Origin: Mactromeris polynyma
Taxonomy: Eukaryota; Mollusca; Bivalvia; Venerida; Mactridae
Direction: 5' to 3'
Length of the DNA stretch: 64,000 bases
NCBI GenBank assembly: GCA_032209605.1
Contig: JASFXZ010000001.1
Coordinates: 32,740,619 to 32,804,618, forward strand
The first letter of the stretch is position 1, and each line of letters opens with the position of its first letter. Positions 36,401 through 49,500 of the stretch are shown one piece after another. Position numbers and translations under genes: made by a program. The notes beneath the pieces were generated by a model. It saw nothing but the letters and a program-made list of their open reading frames with translations, was not told the origin of the DNA and made no database searches.

Positions 36401-37374
36401 TTCCAATGGAGGGAATTTAAACAAAAATAGCGACAAAACGTATTTGCTATTTGATCAAGCATGATTATCTCATACTTGCAGGAATATTTGACATTGTATA
36501 GTTACTCATATTCCTAGGTAAACCAATGGTGATCTTATTTTTTAGGTTTCACAGCTTGTGGTTAATGGAATTGCGGCACTTATTTTCATCCATAGTTCTG
36601 TAATGCACACGTTACTTTTAGCGGACTGAATGTGATTGAAGGAAATAATGGTGTATGCATGAAAACTGTGTAACAAATACAAGTGATGCATAATAAAATT
36701 AACATAAAATTTACATTTCAGAAAAATCTACGACACAGATAAAAATATAGATGTATTTTATCGCTACTCCGTCTGTCCTGTCTGGTAGACGATGGGGTCG
36801 CAAAACAAACAAACAACACAAACTAGTTTGATATCACCTGATACAAGAGAATAATAGGGAAATTTAATTCACAATCTTTGTTCATAAACAGATATTTTTC
36901 CCACGCTCGCTATTTTATACATTAGCTGGTTTTCCAAGAAAGTATAAGAGTTTCACTTAACTCTTAACACCAATTCCCGCGTTATACGTAAACCTCAAAG
37001 CTCTATATTGCCATATATGGTATTACTGACCCACGTGGTAAAACGTTTAAGAACAGGATATGTATGAACTTGTTCATAATGCATAAAACAATTAATCATT
37101 TCCGTAAAATGTATCAACAAACAAAACCTGTTCACAATACCAAAAGTTCAATTGTTCTCGTACAACGTCAGAGCACTCATATCTCGTCATTATTTACTTA
37201 CTTTTAAACAATTAACTCAATCCATTTTCGTTATGAGTCATAAAATCGGTCTTCTCGACTAAGAAAACCAGATTAAATCAAAGCACTGATAGTGCTGACA
37301 GCAAGGTGCTAACTGCAGATCACATACGTCACTGTGACATAGATTTACCTATCAAGAACACTTTGGTATGTCAG

Positions 37375-37569
37375 TATATAAACTAATAAATGGGTTGAAC
37401 GCACAAGAGTGTATACAAAGAATTGGTATAGACAGTCATGGATCATCATAATGTCAAACTCGACAATCTGTCCCAGAAATTGCAGGATGACGCGGTTGAA
37501 AACTGTCACCTAGTTGCGCTCTCTGTACAAGTTACACGAATCATTAGTTCTTATCATTGTAAAATATAG
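37375..37569 (+). promoter_or_regulatory. Possible TATA box with short first coding exon
   Basis: TATATAAA at 37375-37382 is followed 55 bases later by an ATG at 37438 that opens 43 codons beginning MDHHNVKLDNLSQK. The TATA-to-ATG spacing is close to that of the astacin gene in this window. No signal peptide, domain or downstream exon was found, and the donor (perhaps CT/GTACAA at about 37526) is a guess. Confidence 0.22.
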
Positions 37570-39859
37570 TACTGATACAACAGTGTTCTGTTTCTATGCG
37601 TCTGTTCAAACACATCTTATCTGCGCACAGTAGTTTACTTTTTTTTCGTTGTCATGCGTTTTCGTGGACGCCGCCATTTTGTTCACTACATTGGAAATAT
37701 TATTTTATCAATTTTCGTTTGTTAAACTGTACTATTTTACCTGTCGCTATTAATATTTCAATCGTTAATATTTAACAGTCGACAATATAACAAAAAATAT
37801 GTGAATTCAATTAAGAATAGTGTCCGTAAATCGTTGATATTCAACGGAACGATGACGGAAATATGCATTTCCCATGCTTTCAATAAACATATTTGTGTTC
37901 GTTGGATATATTAAATGTTGCACCGTTTTCTTGTATCTCTGCCTACTGTACACTAACTTACACTATCGTCCGCCGAGATATCTGCCTACTACTATCGTCC
38001 ACTGAGTGTTTTCATTGCACTTCACGCGTGATACGGCTGCGACGTAGGCAGACATTTTTGTATAATTTGCAATATTTAATCAGAAAGTTTCCTTTGGGGT
38101 CTTTCTTTTACGTAAGTGATGTCAGCTCAAATCCGTTTTCTAGCTGATATCGCAAATGTTTACCGCCATTTTTGTTAGACAAGGACTACTATCTTCAGGA
38201 GTATGTAGACTTTGGGGTACCCAGCTCCCGCAGTGTTTCATGTGGGGACACATGTGCTATCCAAAGTTAGAAAGTAAATTGAGCGATTTTTATTACGATA
38301 TAGTTAATTAATAAGTTTCGTCGGATCTTCATAAAAGATCATAAAACCTTTCTGTTTCTCTGTTACGCTATATCCAATCTTGAATGACCGGGCCCAACCC
38401 ACCTATTCGTTTACATGTATTTATTATAGTAACATCTACCTGGTTCCCATTGGCTTTCTATTTGTATAACCTTGTTGGGCGCAATAGGTACCAATGAACT
38501 ACTTTTTTCAACTGATTTGCCAGAACATGTTGTTAGATCTATGTCAAACTTTTGAGAATGGAATAATAGGAATGTAAAGTGAAAGTTAAACCGTGTCACC
38601 TTCTTCGATGATTTGATCAACAGACAGATCAAAGGATTTGGAATATCCGATGTTTGACCATTAGAATAAACTGATTTTGTCAAAACGCCTACGTTTATAT
38701 TCATATGTTTTCCCAAATCACTTTGTGTTTTGATAAATACAAAAAAGAATAACTTTGATATTCTTATCTAAGTAAACACCAAGTGTCTGGATCTAATTGT
38801 GCTAGTTTGGATATCCATAGATTTAAAACTCAAAGATGGGAATGTTTAAACGTAGTACGCAAGATTATGATGCCGAACAGAATACCTTGTGTTATGATTG
38901 TGATATAATTCAATGTTTGTAAATTACACGATAGCATTGGTGAAGTATTGTTCATGTATTGTACATATTATGTTAAGTAAATTACTAAAGAGATACATGT
39001 GCTAGTTTTTAAAAGATCGTTACATTTGTATAAACATTTTTCGATTTACTTACACCCTTTTAATGTTTCCACTGGAAAATAAGCAGGTATAAAGAACAAA
39101 AACACAGAATTCTTGCATTTGATATATTTGCATGTATGTGCAGTCCAAAATTTACATTTCATGGCATCACTGACGAGGCCAAAGCGCATTCGATCAACAT
39201 AGGCCACACGACTTTGCGCAATATGTTAACGCAAATGGTTTCTGGGTGGTGCAAAAGTCTGGATTTCTCTGTTTGATAAGGTAGCAATCTGATCTCTGGT
39301 TAGCACAAATGACAGGATCTGCAGAAAAGGGTCAGTTGTAAAGATAAATCAGCGTTCAAATTATTTTCTAAAATGATGAAAATCTCAGTATTGCATTGAA
39401 TAAATCATACAAGCACCATTATCGAATATCGATCCATTCATATACACAAATTTCCTCCACTTTGTGTACAGGATAAATGTACTGGAAATTGGTGAAGTAT
39501 TTCGTGAAATGTTGGTCTTAATAAAATACCCAACATTGTCCTCTATATACATGTATGTCTAGTTTTCATGGTGATATGGAGAACCGATTTACGTTATGAC
39601 TTTAGACATGTTTTTAAAGATATTAACATGACAATGATGTAACTTTATCGCAATTTTGCAACTACATATACCATTATAAACATTCTTGGCCATAACTATT
39701 AAGGTAGCAAAGCATGCCGAACAGCTGAAAGTACAATGTAATCGTAAAAGGACTACTTTGCATATTAGCACAGGACAAGCATGATACTAACTTATCTAAC
39801 ATTTCCAATGTATAGTATTGTATATTAACACAGTGTCTACATTCATGCTGCCAACACCC

Positions 39860-39960
39860 CTCCAGGCATCAGGATTATAACGGATACTTACACTAAGACT
39901 CAGATCTCACAATGTACTCTTGTTGGTCTGATATTGAACATTTGAGTGTGAAAAATGCAT
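39860..39960 (+). repeat. SINE-body fragment related to 53.3 kb
   Basis: AGGATTATAACGGATA and a CTCAGATCTCACAATGTACT region followed by a TGAGTGTGA-like word match 53315-53420. The tRNA-like head present there is missing here, as expected for a truncated or decayed copy. Confidence 0.5.
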
Positions 39961-40149
39961 GAAAATGTCAAATTTGCGCTGAATATTCTTTTTGGTCGTT
40001 TTCTTTGAGATTTTGTAATATGCAATTATGATATTACACTCAATTCTCTAAGGAAATGGACCACAAAGACCATTCAGCACTCGTTATACATCATCATACA
40101 TTAGCAAACGCCAATATGAGTTACTATCAAACTCATAAGACTAAATTTT

Positions 40150-40570
40150 GTGATTTGAGCACAGAGTATAAGTTCATGTATCCGTTATAATCCCGGGCCT
40201 AGAACCACACGACGTTCAATATAAGGACAATGAGCAATGAGACAGTAGAACAAGAGCACATGATGTATAAGTTCATGTATCCGTTATAATCCCGGGCCTA
40301 GAACCACAAGACGTTCAATTTAAGGACAATGAGCAATGAGACAGTAGAACAAGAGCACATGATGTATAAGTTCATGTATCCGTTATAATCCCGGGCCTAG
40401 AACCACAAGACGTTCAATATAAGGACAATGAGCAAAGAGACAGTAGAACAAGAGCACATGATGTATAAGTTCTTGTATCCGTTATAATCCCGGGCCTAGA
40501 ACCACACGACGTTCAATTTAAGGACAATGAGCAATGAGACAGTAGAACAAGAGCACATGATGTATAAGGT
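40150..40570. repeat. 99-bp tandem repeat, about four copies
   Basis: The word TCCGTTATAATCCCGGG starts at 40181, 40280, 40379 and 40478, exactly 99 bases apart, and copies differ by only a few bases. The array ends about ten bases before the stop codon of the astacin gene, so it probably forms part of that gene's 3' UTR or immediate flank. Confidence 0.93.
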
Positions 40571-40581
40571 TACGATCATCT

Positions 40582-43500
40582 TTAAATACCTGAGCGAAAA
40601 TACCGGCACACGAACTTCAGTTTTTTATTGGGCCATTTTGTCACCCAAGCACATCGGGAATCGATCGCAGCACAATCATACACTCCTGGCTCAGTCTCTG
40701 AAGAAATACGAATATTTATTGTAATCGTATATTGATTTGATAATGGTACGATAAACTTAGTGTTGCTGCAGTCTAAGTGAGTGTATTAGGTTTTGCGTCC
40801 CGTCAACCATTCTCAGTTACAAGGAGGCGATGGCTTCTTGTAGCAAATACAGAGCTACCACACTGTGATACTACGCCATAGACATGTGACATGATACCAC
40901 GCCATAGACACGTGACATGATACCACACCATAGACACGTGACATGATACCACGCCATAGACACGTGACATGATACCAGCCATAGATACGTGACATGATAC
41001 CACACCATAGACACGTGACATGATACCACGCCATAGACACGTGACATGATACCACACCATAGACACGTGACATGATACCACGCCATAGACACGTGACATG
41101 ATACCAAGCCATAGACACGTGACATGATACCACACCATAGACATGTGACATTATATCACACCCTGCTATATTAACCTGACACTGGGCCAACCAGTATGAG
41201 TACCAATTTTTAAAGACTTTATTATGTCCCAGCCGGTACTATAACCTGACTTACCGCAGTCAAAGTGAAATATGAGTATTTTGCCTGAAAAATATGTTGG
41301 AACGTTACATATTGTATTAATAACGTGAACAATTTGAAATACGTATACTGTTCAAAAGTGATAACCAACCAGTATCATTTTAGACAGTTTTCAACCAATA
41401 GAACTATAGAAAAAGTCGACGTTAACCAGTCAAAATCACGTTAAATATTCAGATCACTTTGTCCTTCTGTATTGAACACATATCGACACATAGATCTCGG
41501 TAGATTTGCCGGTATGCGTGCCACAAAATTTAAGAGGCGAAATGTTCTCCGACGCATTCCGGCAAATCTACAGAGATCTATGTGTCGATATAGGCATCGA
41601 TGCAACCGGATTTTGGATGACCAGGTTTTAGGCTATTAAAACTATTTCTATCAAACAAAAACTGCCAAAATACGTTCTGTTTTGTGATCGGCCGCCAGCT
41701 TTTCGTGCCGCGTAGTAAACAAAAAAGTCACGTGTTCACCCACTATGAAACCTACAAAATGGCAACTTGGCTTTTTTGACTGGTATGAAACAAGACATTG
41801 TCCTTCAAATCCAACAGAAAACAAATTTGTATTTAGACAGAAGCCAATATTTAGAACACATAGTGTAACAGATTACCATCTGCCCAATTCGTCCAGTTCG
41901 GTTCTGCACTAGATTTCCGTGTAAACTTGTTGCTGTCAGTGGATCTTGTTAGTCCAATCCATACAGGGGTGCACTGTCCTCTGAAAATAATATATATGTA
42001 CATTCAAAACATTATCAAGTAATAATCTCTAACAGAAGTAAGCAAACAGATATAAATGACTACACCATTTGACTTTCATTCTGGAGGTCATTAGTTTATA
42101 TATCTGGTGAAATGTAGGATATCCGTGGAAATTTGACAGAAGATAATACAAATAAAGTAATTTTCCCTCCATCTTTGAAGGTGCGAACCAATCGGTAACC
42201 TAGGAAACTTAGTACCGTCGTTCATTATTGAAATACAGTTGAACTCCAAACACAGTCTCCAGTAAATGATTACACAAGTAAAATTGTATGATACTCGCGT
42301 ATGTTTTATTATCCGATATTTATCTTATCTGTGATATAAACAAATCGTCAACAATCCGTATTGCTTTTACAATACTGGTCAAAAGTGCTAACCCACCTGC
42401 ATTATTTCACACACTTTCTTCCAATCCACTGAACAAATATTCGATTGATTTGATACCAGTAAGCTATATCATTTATTATTCAAATGAATAGTCGACTTAA
42501 CCTGTCAAATTCACGTTAATCGTTTCAGAGCACTTTACCATGCTGTGGTGAAGATTCCCAAGTACAAAATGGCTGATCTGCTCTTTTGACCAGTATATTA
42601 GCACATTCAGCCTTGTCATGTAACATTATAACTATCGCTGATTTTATTATCTAAAACTGAGCTATGCACCATATATTGTACAAATGGTTTGGATCATAAG
42701 GTAGCAGTTAAAGTAATTAAAATTTAAAGTGCTGAACATACTGTTCATTTTTGATAAGTTCCGTGACAAAGTTATGATTCCATTTCGTATCTACGATCAG
42801 TTCTGCTTCGGGTTGTTGACTGTTGCAGAATAGTTCCGCTCCAGATTGCTTCATATAGCTATTGAACATTTTGTAACACCCCTTTCTATAGTCAACCCAG
42901 CCAGGCAGGCAAGCTGTAGATATAATATTTTGTAAACAAAAGTAAAGACCACGGCTCTGAGTATACGCATTTGCTTATATAATACATCGTATAGAGCAAC
43001 CCTGGGCTACAACCGCTCAAAATCATTTGTATAACAATAGTAAGAATGTACTATCAATCCAATCTCCCTAAAGCAACAACCATTCAACAACAGTAAAACA
43101 TGCGTTTCCTAAAAACTTTGACTCGGGTGAATATGCACAGCATTCCAATGTGTATACTTATGTACATAACACTTAATATTGGCTAGATTGTGATGAAAAC
43201 ATTATGCTTTGTGGGCATATGAATCACTTTCAAGTCTGCTACCAGTATAAATTAGTACTGGTGTCTGACAAGCAGGTGTAGTTGAGACACTAACAACCTG
43301 CCATTTGACGCTTTATCCACGCAACTACCGTTCCCTTATTTCCAATGTTTAAGGACAACCTTTGAAGAAGTGCCTCATACACCACTTTTATTTAAAAGAA
43401 CAAAATAATATTGAGCAACATGTTCAACTGTACAGAAACATTCATACATTAAAACTACATTTTGAAGCCTTTCATATATGATCATTGCACAACAATTGCA

Positions 43501-46500
43501 AGATTATAACAATTAAAGTACCACTGTCATAGTCATAGACAATGTTCACTTACTGCCACAAACGTATCTCAGTATAGTCCATCGACCATCAGACAGACAA
43601 GTGATGTGTTGATGTGCAGTACCTTGGTTACACTCAACTTTGACAGTCTCGCCGACACTGTATGTATCCTTCAAACTAATTGGTGCAGCATCAGGCGGAA
43701 GTAAAGGTGCGTCGCAAAATGTTTCAGTTACTACGAATATATTTATACATCTTATATAGTACATATTGTAGAACGACAATGAGTTCAATTAGGTGAAACA
43801 ATTACGACTGAAACATAAATATTCAAACGCATTTAGCACCATGTGGGGGAACTAAAAAATGAATTCATTTTATAAAAAGGAAACTGACAGTAAGATGCTC
43901 GTTCGATGTCAATACTTGCTTTCAAAAGAATTTAGAGTCAATAACAAATATGAAATTAATGTATAATAATTGTTAAAACGGATTTAGTGCGTAAATAACG
44001 TCATAATAACACGACAATTCTTGAAGATATGAACCCTTCAACATAGATATCTATCCACACTGATTAGTAAAACTATTTGAGTATACGATGTTTTATAAAA
44101 TCAAACCGACCACTTGGCAAAGGTTTGTGACTGTCGCAAAATCCACACGATTTACGACATTGACTCGGTGCCTGTTCATTTTTCGAACAATAAGCAGGTT
44201 GGTTCTTTATATTCTGTGAACATTTCCTGTCAACATCCTTGCAAACACCTGAAACATGTTGTAACTATAATCAACAGCCGAAATTGATTAAAAACAAAAA
44301 AACACAATCCCAATGAGCAAGGCATAGTGTGGAATCATCCAATGAGCAAGGCATAGTGTGGAATCATCAAGTATGAAATGTTAGAAATTTAACACTTTCC
44401 ACCAATGTCAAATCATGCTTACAACCATGTATATTTATTCCACAGATTGATCATTAAATGCTAGAAATGTACGATTTATTCTTTATTTTGGAAACAATTA
44501 TTCTTTTTGATATTGACTACCGACTACAATGTACAATATCGTAATAATTATCAATTTGAGACTGGCCCGGTAATTCGGCTGTAGAAGATCGCAGTTCGAG
44601 CTCTGATTGAAAACTACCAACGTCATTAAAAATGGTATCAGTGGATGCCTTGTCTACGCGCAGCATTACAAGGTATGGCCATGAATGGTTGTCCGTTGTT
44701 GGGTTAATATGATCGGGCGATGTATCATGTCATATGTCTTGTACCAGTGGATACTGTCTCAAATGCGAGATAAATGACGTACGCGGAATATGCGCCGTAA
44801 AACAACATTCATTCATTCATTCATTCATTCATTCATTCATTATGCTTTCATTTTTTCATTCATTCATTGCACCAACATGAAACAAATTCCAATCCAGAAA
44901 GTGTAATGCGTGTTTTTTCACAACGCTTATCACAGTAAGCAATAAGTCTATACTTACCAAGATTACAAGCATCACAAAATTTCCTCACACAACCATCTGT
45001 GTTAGTATAACACCATGGACCTGTAGAATTATCTGGATTTCTGCAGTAGTTCCCTTCAAGTCTCTTATCAGCATCTCTGCAAATATTTACATTAAGTTGT
45101 TTCAATACCTTTCTTGGTTTTCAATATAGTTTTTGAATGACAAACATTGCATACGTTGACCAGTTGCTAACTGGAATAATTAATAAAAGCATATATATTA
45201 ATTGACCAATTAGTTCATAAACACGATATATTCTTAATTGTATGTATGACCAATATATTTTCACCGATACACTTCACTCCCATATAGAATACTATACAAC
45301 GGTGATTAAATACTTCTCTGTCGTCTTAACTTATTATCCCATCTGAATGTGTGGATGGATATATAAGATGTAAGTGAGCCACATTTAGGAAATATTATTT
45401 CTGTTAAACTAACGATTGAATCAAACTCTACAACTGTTCGTGTACAATGAAACACTTACTGGATATTGAACAAACGATTGAATCAAACTCTACAACTGTT
45501 ATGTATAATGAAACACTTACTGGATATTGAACAAATGATGTTTGCAGTTTGTTACCCTGTCCCAATGCAAACAACGAGTCGAGTCGTCAGTAAAACTGAC
45601 AGAACTTGAATAATTCAATCCTTTGTTGTCCAGACGGTAGCAATAGGACTCCTCTGTAATACAAACTACCTTGTAGAGTTAATGAGATATGCTGTATACA
45701 TACAAGCAAGTTTGTTATGCGATTGAAATTCTTCAAATAAATTGTACATACAGGCAATACACTTATTACAAAATAATAGTGAAAACTCGTCAATACGAGA
45801 TTATTCTGGTGACGAAGTTTATCTTACTAAACCCGAGGTAAGCGTTCAGACTAATATAAAACATTTCTCCCCTCAATCTGTTCTTAAAATGCAACTAGTC
45901 GTCTAGTGATACACCAGACAGTGGTGATGTAAAATATGATAGAAGAACAATACACGCACCAGGCACAAAGGTCACGTTTGCAGTAAATACAGATATGGTT
46001 GAATCGGATGGTGTCTGGGTGAATGCGAAGGCTAACATGTTTCCTGCGCTCTGAACCGTTTTCTTGAACACACCACCGCAATATCTAGAAATATGAGTAT
46101 TCAGTATGTTATTAAAATTACATTATTGTTCAGAATTTTAAAAGCAATAATGGTATACAGAGTACATCTTCAGAGCGAGTCTGTCTTGAACAACAACCGC
46201 TATTCAACAACATTAAAACAATTCCCGAAGCAAAATATTACAACCATTTTAACTTCTCCGGAACAACAACCTTTCTTCAACATCAACAAACTATTTCCTT
46301 AAGTAAAATCTTACCAACATTTTAACATCTCTAGAGCAGCAATATCGCAACTTTTATCGTAATTTACATCTTTTGGAAGGTCAATGTTATTTACCAAGTT
46401 CCTCGAACAAGTGGTTGACATGCAGAACTATACGTGTACTAAATAGCTACAGCCGTAGTTGATTTAACGTATTGAATTAATGTTTGCTTTACTTTGTAAA

Positions 46501-49500
46501 TAAACTAAAAGAGTTTTGGTTATAAAACGTCAAACAATTGAATTATTTGGAACACTCAAATACTGGTACACCAATATGGTGTGACATGGTGCTCATTGAA
46601 GTGAAGATAAAACATAGATATAAAAACATAAAAAGTTACATATCTTGAAATATAATTACATGATATGTTTGGTAAGATAATTATGATGTAATTGTCTCTG
46701 GTTTCAAACCAACATTACTGCAATGTCTATCTGATGCGCTCATTTCACCCAGGTTGTTTGGAGTCTTGAGGTCAAATCACCTTGAATATTTGTTATCGAC
46801 AGTACAATACAGGAACTACTAAACTCATTTCCTACTTACGGTATTCCGTACATTCCGGGTAGATACGGTTTCACGGCAACCTCATCCTTACATACACCGT
46901 TCTGCATACGTATATTGAAATGTGGAAAATTTAACAATATCCTGGTATTTGGTGGACTCTGAAACATTTTATAAATTAATTAAATAATTAGGTAATCTGT
47001 ATTAGTGTCAATTCAACAATTATCAGACGTTTCATATCATTCAAACATTCCTCTTACGAATCTCAATGATTTTGCAACAAAACTTTCTCATTCTGTCATT
47101 AACCTAACATACACTGTGGAAAGAAATAAACTAATTACATCGAATTATCTACACTGTGCCTGTTTTCTAATTGGTCATCTTATTTAAATAGTGGATTGAC
47201 ATCCTTCCTTTAAACCGTTATTGTTTTATGAGTGTGAACATTTCCGTTTTTAAGATAATTGAGTCTTCACAATTGCCCAAAGTTTGGTTGTGTTTTATAT
47301 TTTTCATTTATATATAAGTAAATATATAAGTGAGTTATAAGAAATGCAACTGAGTGTGCATACATGATACTCGTCTCCAATCATGCATTAAATGGTAGCT
47401 CAGGTCCATACCATAAGATAACCCTTACCGTAATGTACCAGTAGCATGTTGTAGTCTGACTTCCGCGGAATGTCGGGGACTGGAACATTGCAGTCGGTGT
47501 TTGATCCTTCAAAGACACAATTTTTCCACAGGAAGTATCTGTTCAAAGATAGAATTAAAGATAAGTATCATTTAGCAAGGACAAGAACCCAGTGTATGCA
47601 ACATCACATGGTGATCCCCGTGATGGTATACACAACGTAATTTGTTCAACTCTCAATGTCCGTCAGTTTTGTTGGATTCATACAACACTTAATTTAGAAG
47701 TAATGTACATAATCACATAACTGCTGTTGTGTAAAAATAACTGGGTGTATAGTATAGTGCGATTTTGGATCAATTATATATTTAGATTGGAGATTTCCAT
47801 TTTTCGAAAAGGTAATCCATAATACGCGTTCATATCCACGTAGTTTAAGTAATCCACTTAATCATACATTATCGCGTTCTATACATTACTACCGTGCAGA
47901 CAACCGCTGTGGTGTTATAGCTAAAATGGATTACCGAAAATATCCGAGTTTCGACGTACATACATTTAATTGATCAACATCCCATAAGAGGAAATAGAAC
48001 GTACCATTCTAAAAATAAAACTGACAGCTCTTCAAAAGTTTTCAATACAAAGGTAGCATTTAATTCACCAAGTGGGTTAAAGGAGCGGCATAGATAAAAT
48101 CTCAAACATAAACCTTTATTTGGTAGGTTGAGTAGAGATGTACACCGGTCGGCTGGGTTCAGACCCTCGGGACATCTACATCTACATTGTCCCTGGACAA
48201 TAGCTTTATATCCACCATTGTAACATGACAACTCCGTACATATATCTGAAAATGAAAATAAATTGATAATGTTCTTCAGTGAGCGACTCATGTTTCACGG
48301 CACGTCAAAACAAACACAGGACAAGCTTCGCAAACAGAATTTAAGGATTTGAATCAAGTTGTCATGGTGAACAGCAAGTATATTTGGTCGATGACCGCGG
48401 CACTAGACTGTCAACCTGAAGGTCGTAGGTTTAACTACCGAGTGAGGCATACGTTCTCGTGACAGTTTGGCCGATGATAATACATTAAATACATTTGTGC
48501 TCTACCTTTGAAGAGACGTATCGGTTGGTAAATCAGGAATCTTGGCTAGGTCGTACCTAACCGAATTACTATTGAAAACGGTGTAAAGATAAAAAAAAAT
48601 GACTGAGATACGCCCCAGTAATACTTTCCTTGCTATAACACCAGTTAATATTATAGTTATTGGGTTTTTATCGTAAACAATTAACAATTTTATGCCATAC
48701 ACACCTGTACAGTGGTAAGCTTCGTTGATTTGTTTGAAGAAGTAGAAATATTGCTCTGTATCAGAAAACTGGGAGGCGGGCTTCGTGTCTGGGTCAAGGA
48801 AAGATATCGTTTGTTTGCCATTGCTGCTCCAGGACTGAAAACCATCGCGTCTGGTTAAATGTAGGCATATGTTTACGTAAGTGTTAGAAGATTTATATTA
48901 CATTTTGATACACTGAACATTAAAGATACTTAGTCACATAGTTTTCATTATTATTCTGATAGTTTACTACAAGTAGAACGATGAGTTCAAGCGGCGGGAT
49001 GTAACTGATGGTCTCAATATTGAGTTCAGTCCGCCATAATCAAGGTGGCATCTTATAATTGCTACAATGTCTTTCTTAGAACTTGCTTGAATGTGTACAT
49101 TTTCTGGGTAGAATAAAAATGCGCATGTACACTCAAATGCTTTTCTAATTTGTCAGTGTGACATGTGACTTTCACACAAACTCATATTGCACACTTTAAA
49201 ACGTATGTGTTTCAAATATACAAGCGCATAATGCAAGCAAATATATAGTGGCGTTCTTTTTGTGACTAATTAGAAAAGTGTTTCAATGTAAAACATGAAA
49301 TATATAAAAGTATAAGTAAAGTGCTTATTTACTTTAGTATCACCCCTATTTAAGGGCAAGCCATTTCTGACTTATGAGAAGCCTACTTTCTGAGAACATT
49401 TACTTCTCGATTCCTATCCTTAAGTGTTTAGTTCTGCAATATGTTCTACAATGTTCTCATATACCGGTACTTATATCAAGGTCAACTTGACGAGCGCTTT

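Larger units (their letters stand above)
35149..40149. other. Intergenic DNA, repeats and one speculative gene start
   Basis: No assignable coding exon. It contains family B copy 2 (36123-36400), a possible TATA and first exon at 37375-37569, and a SINE-body fragment at about 39860-39960. Two AAAATGGCGGC-type words (read on the - strand near 37668 and 38162) resemble YY1 sites. The remainder is AT-rich sequence in which I see nothing. Confidence 0.4.

Noticed and set aside
40803..41190. 84-113-codon frames rich in MSRVYGVV and CHVSMAWYH
   Set aside because: They cycle through the 26-bp minisatellite in three frames and encode nothing recognisable.
41868..41980. Astacin-gene CTLD ending with the stop that follows WTNWADG
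   Set aside because: Reading through would truncate the lectin fold. A donor at GATG/GTAATC joins in phase to 40697, which supplies the expected CAWV...FVC end, and the paralogue has the same donor position.
48835..48850. Acceptor at 48850 for the seventh astacin exon
   Set aside because: It would put the exon out of frame with the SIMHYGLK exon; the TTTTCAG acceptor at 48835 keeps phase and aligns SWSSNGKQTI with the astacin family.
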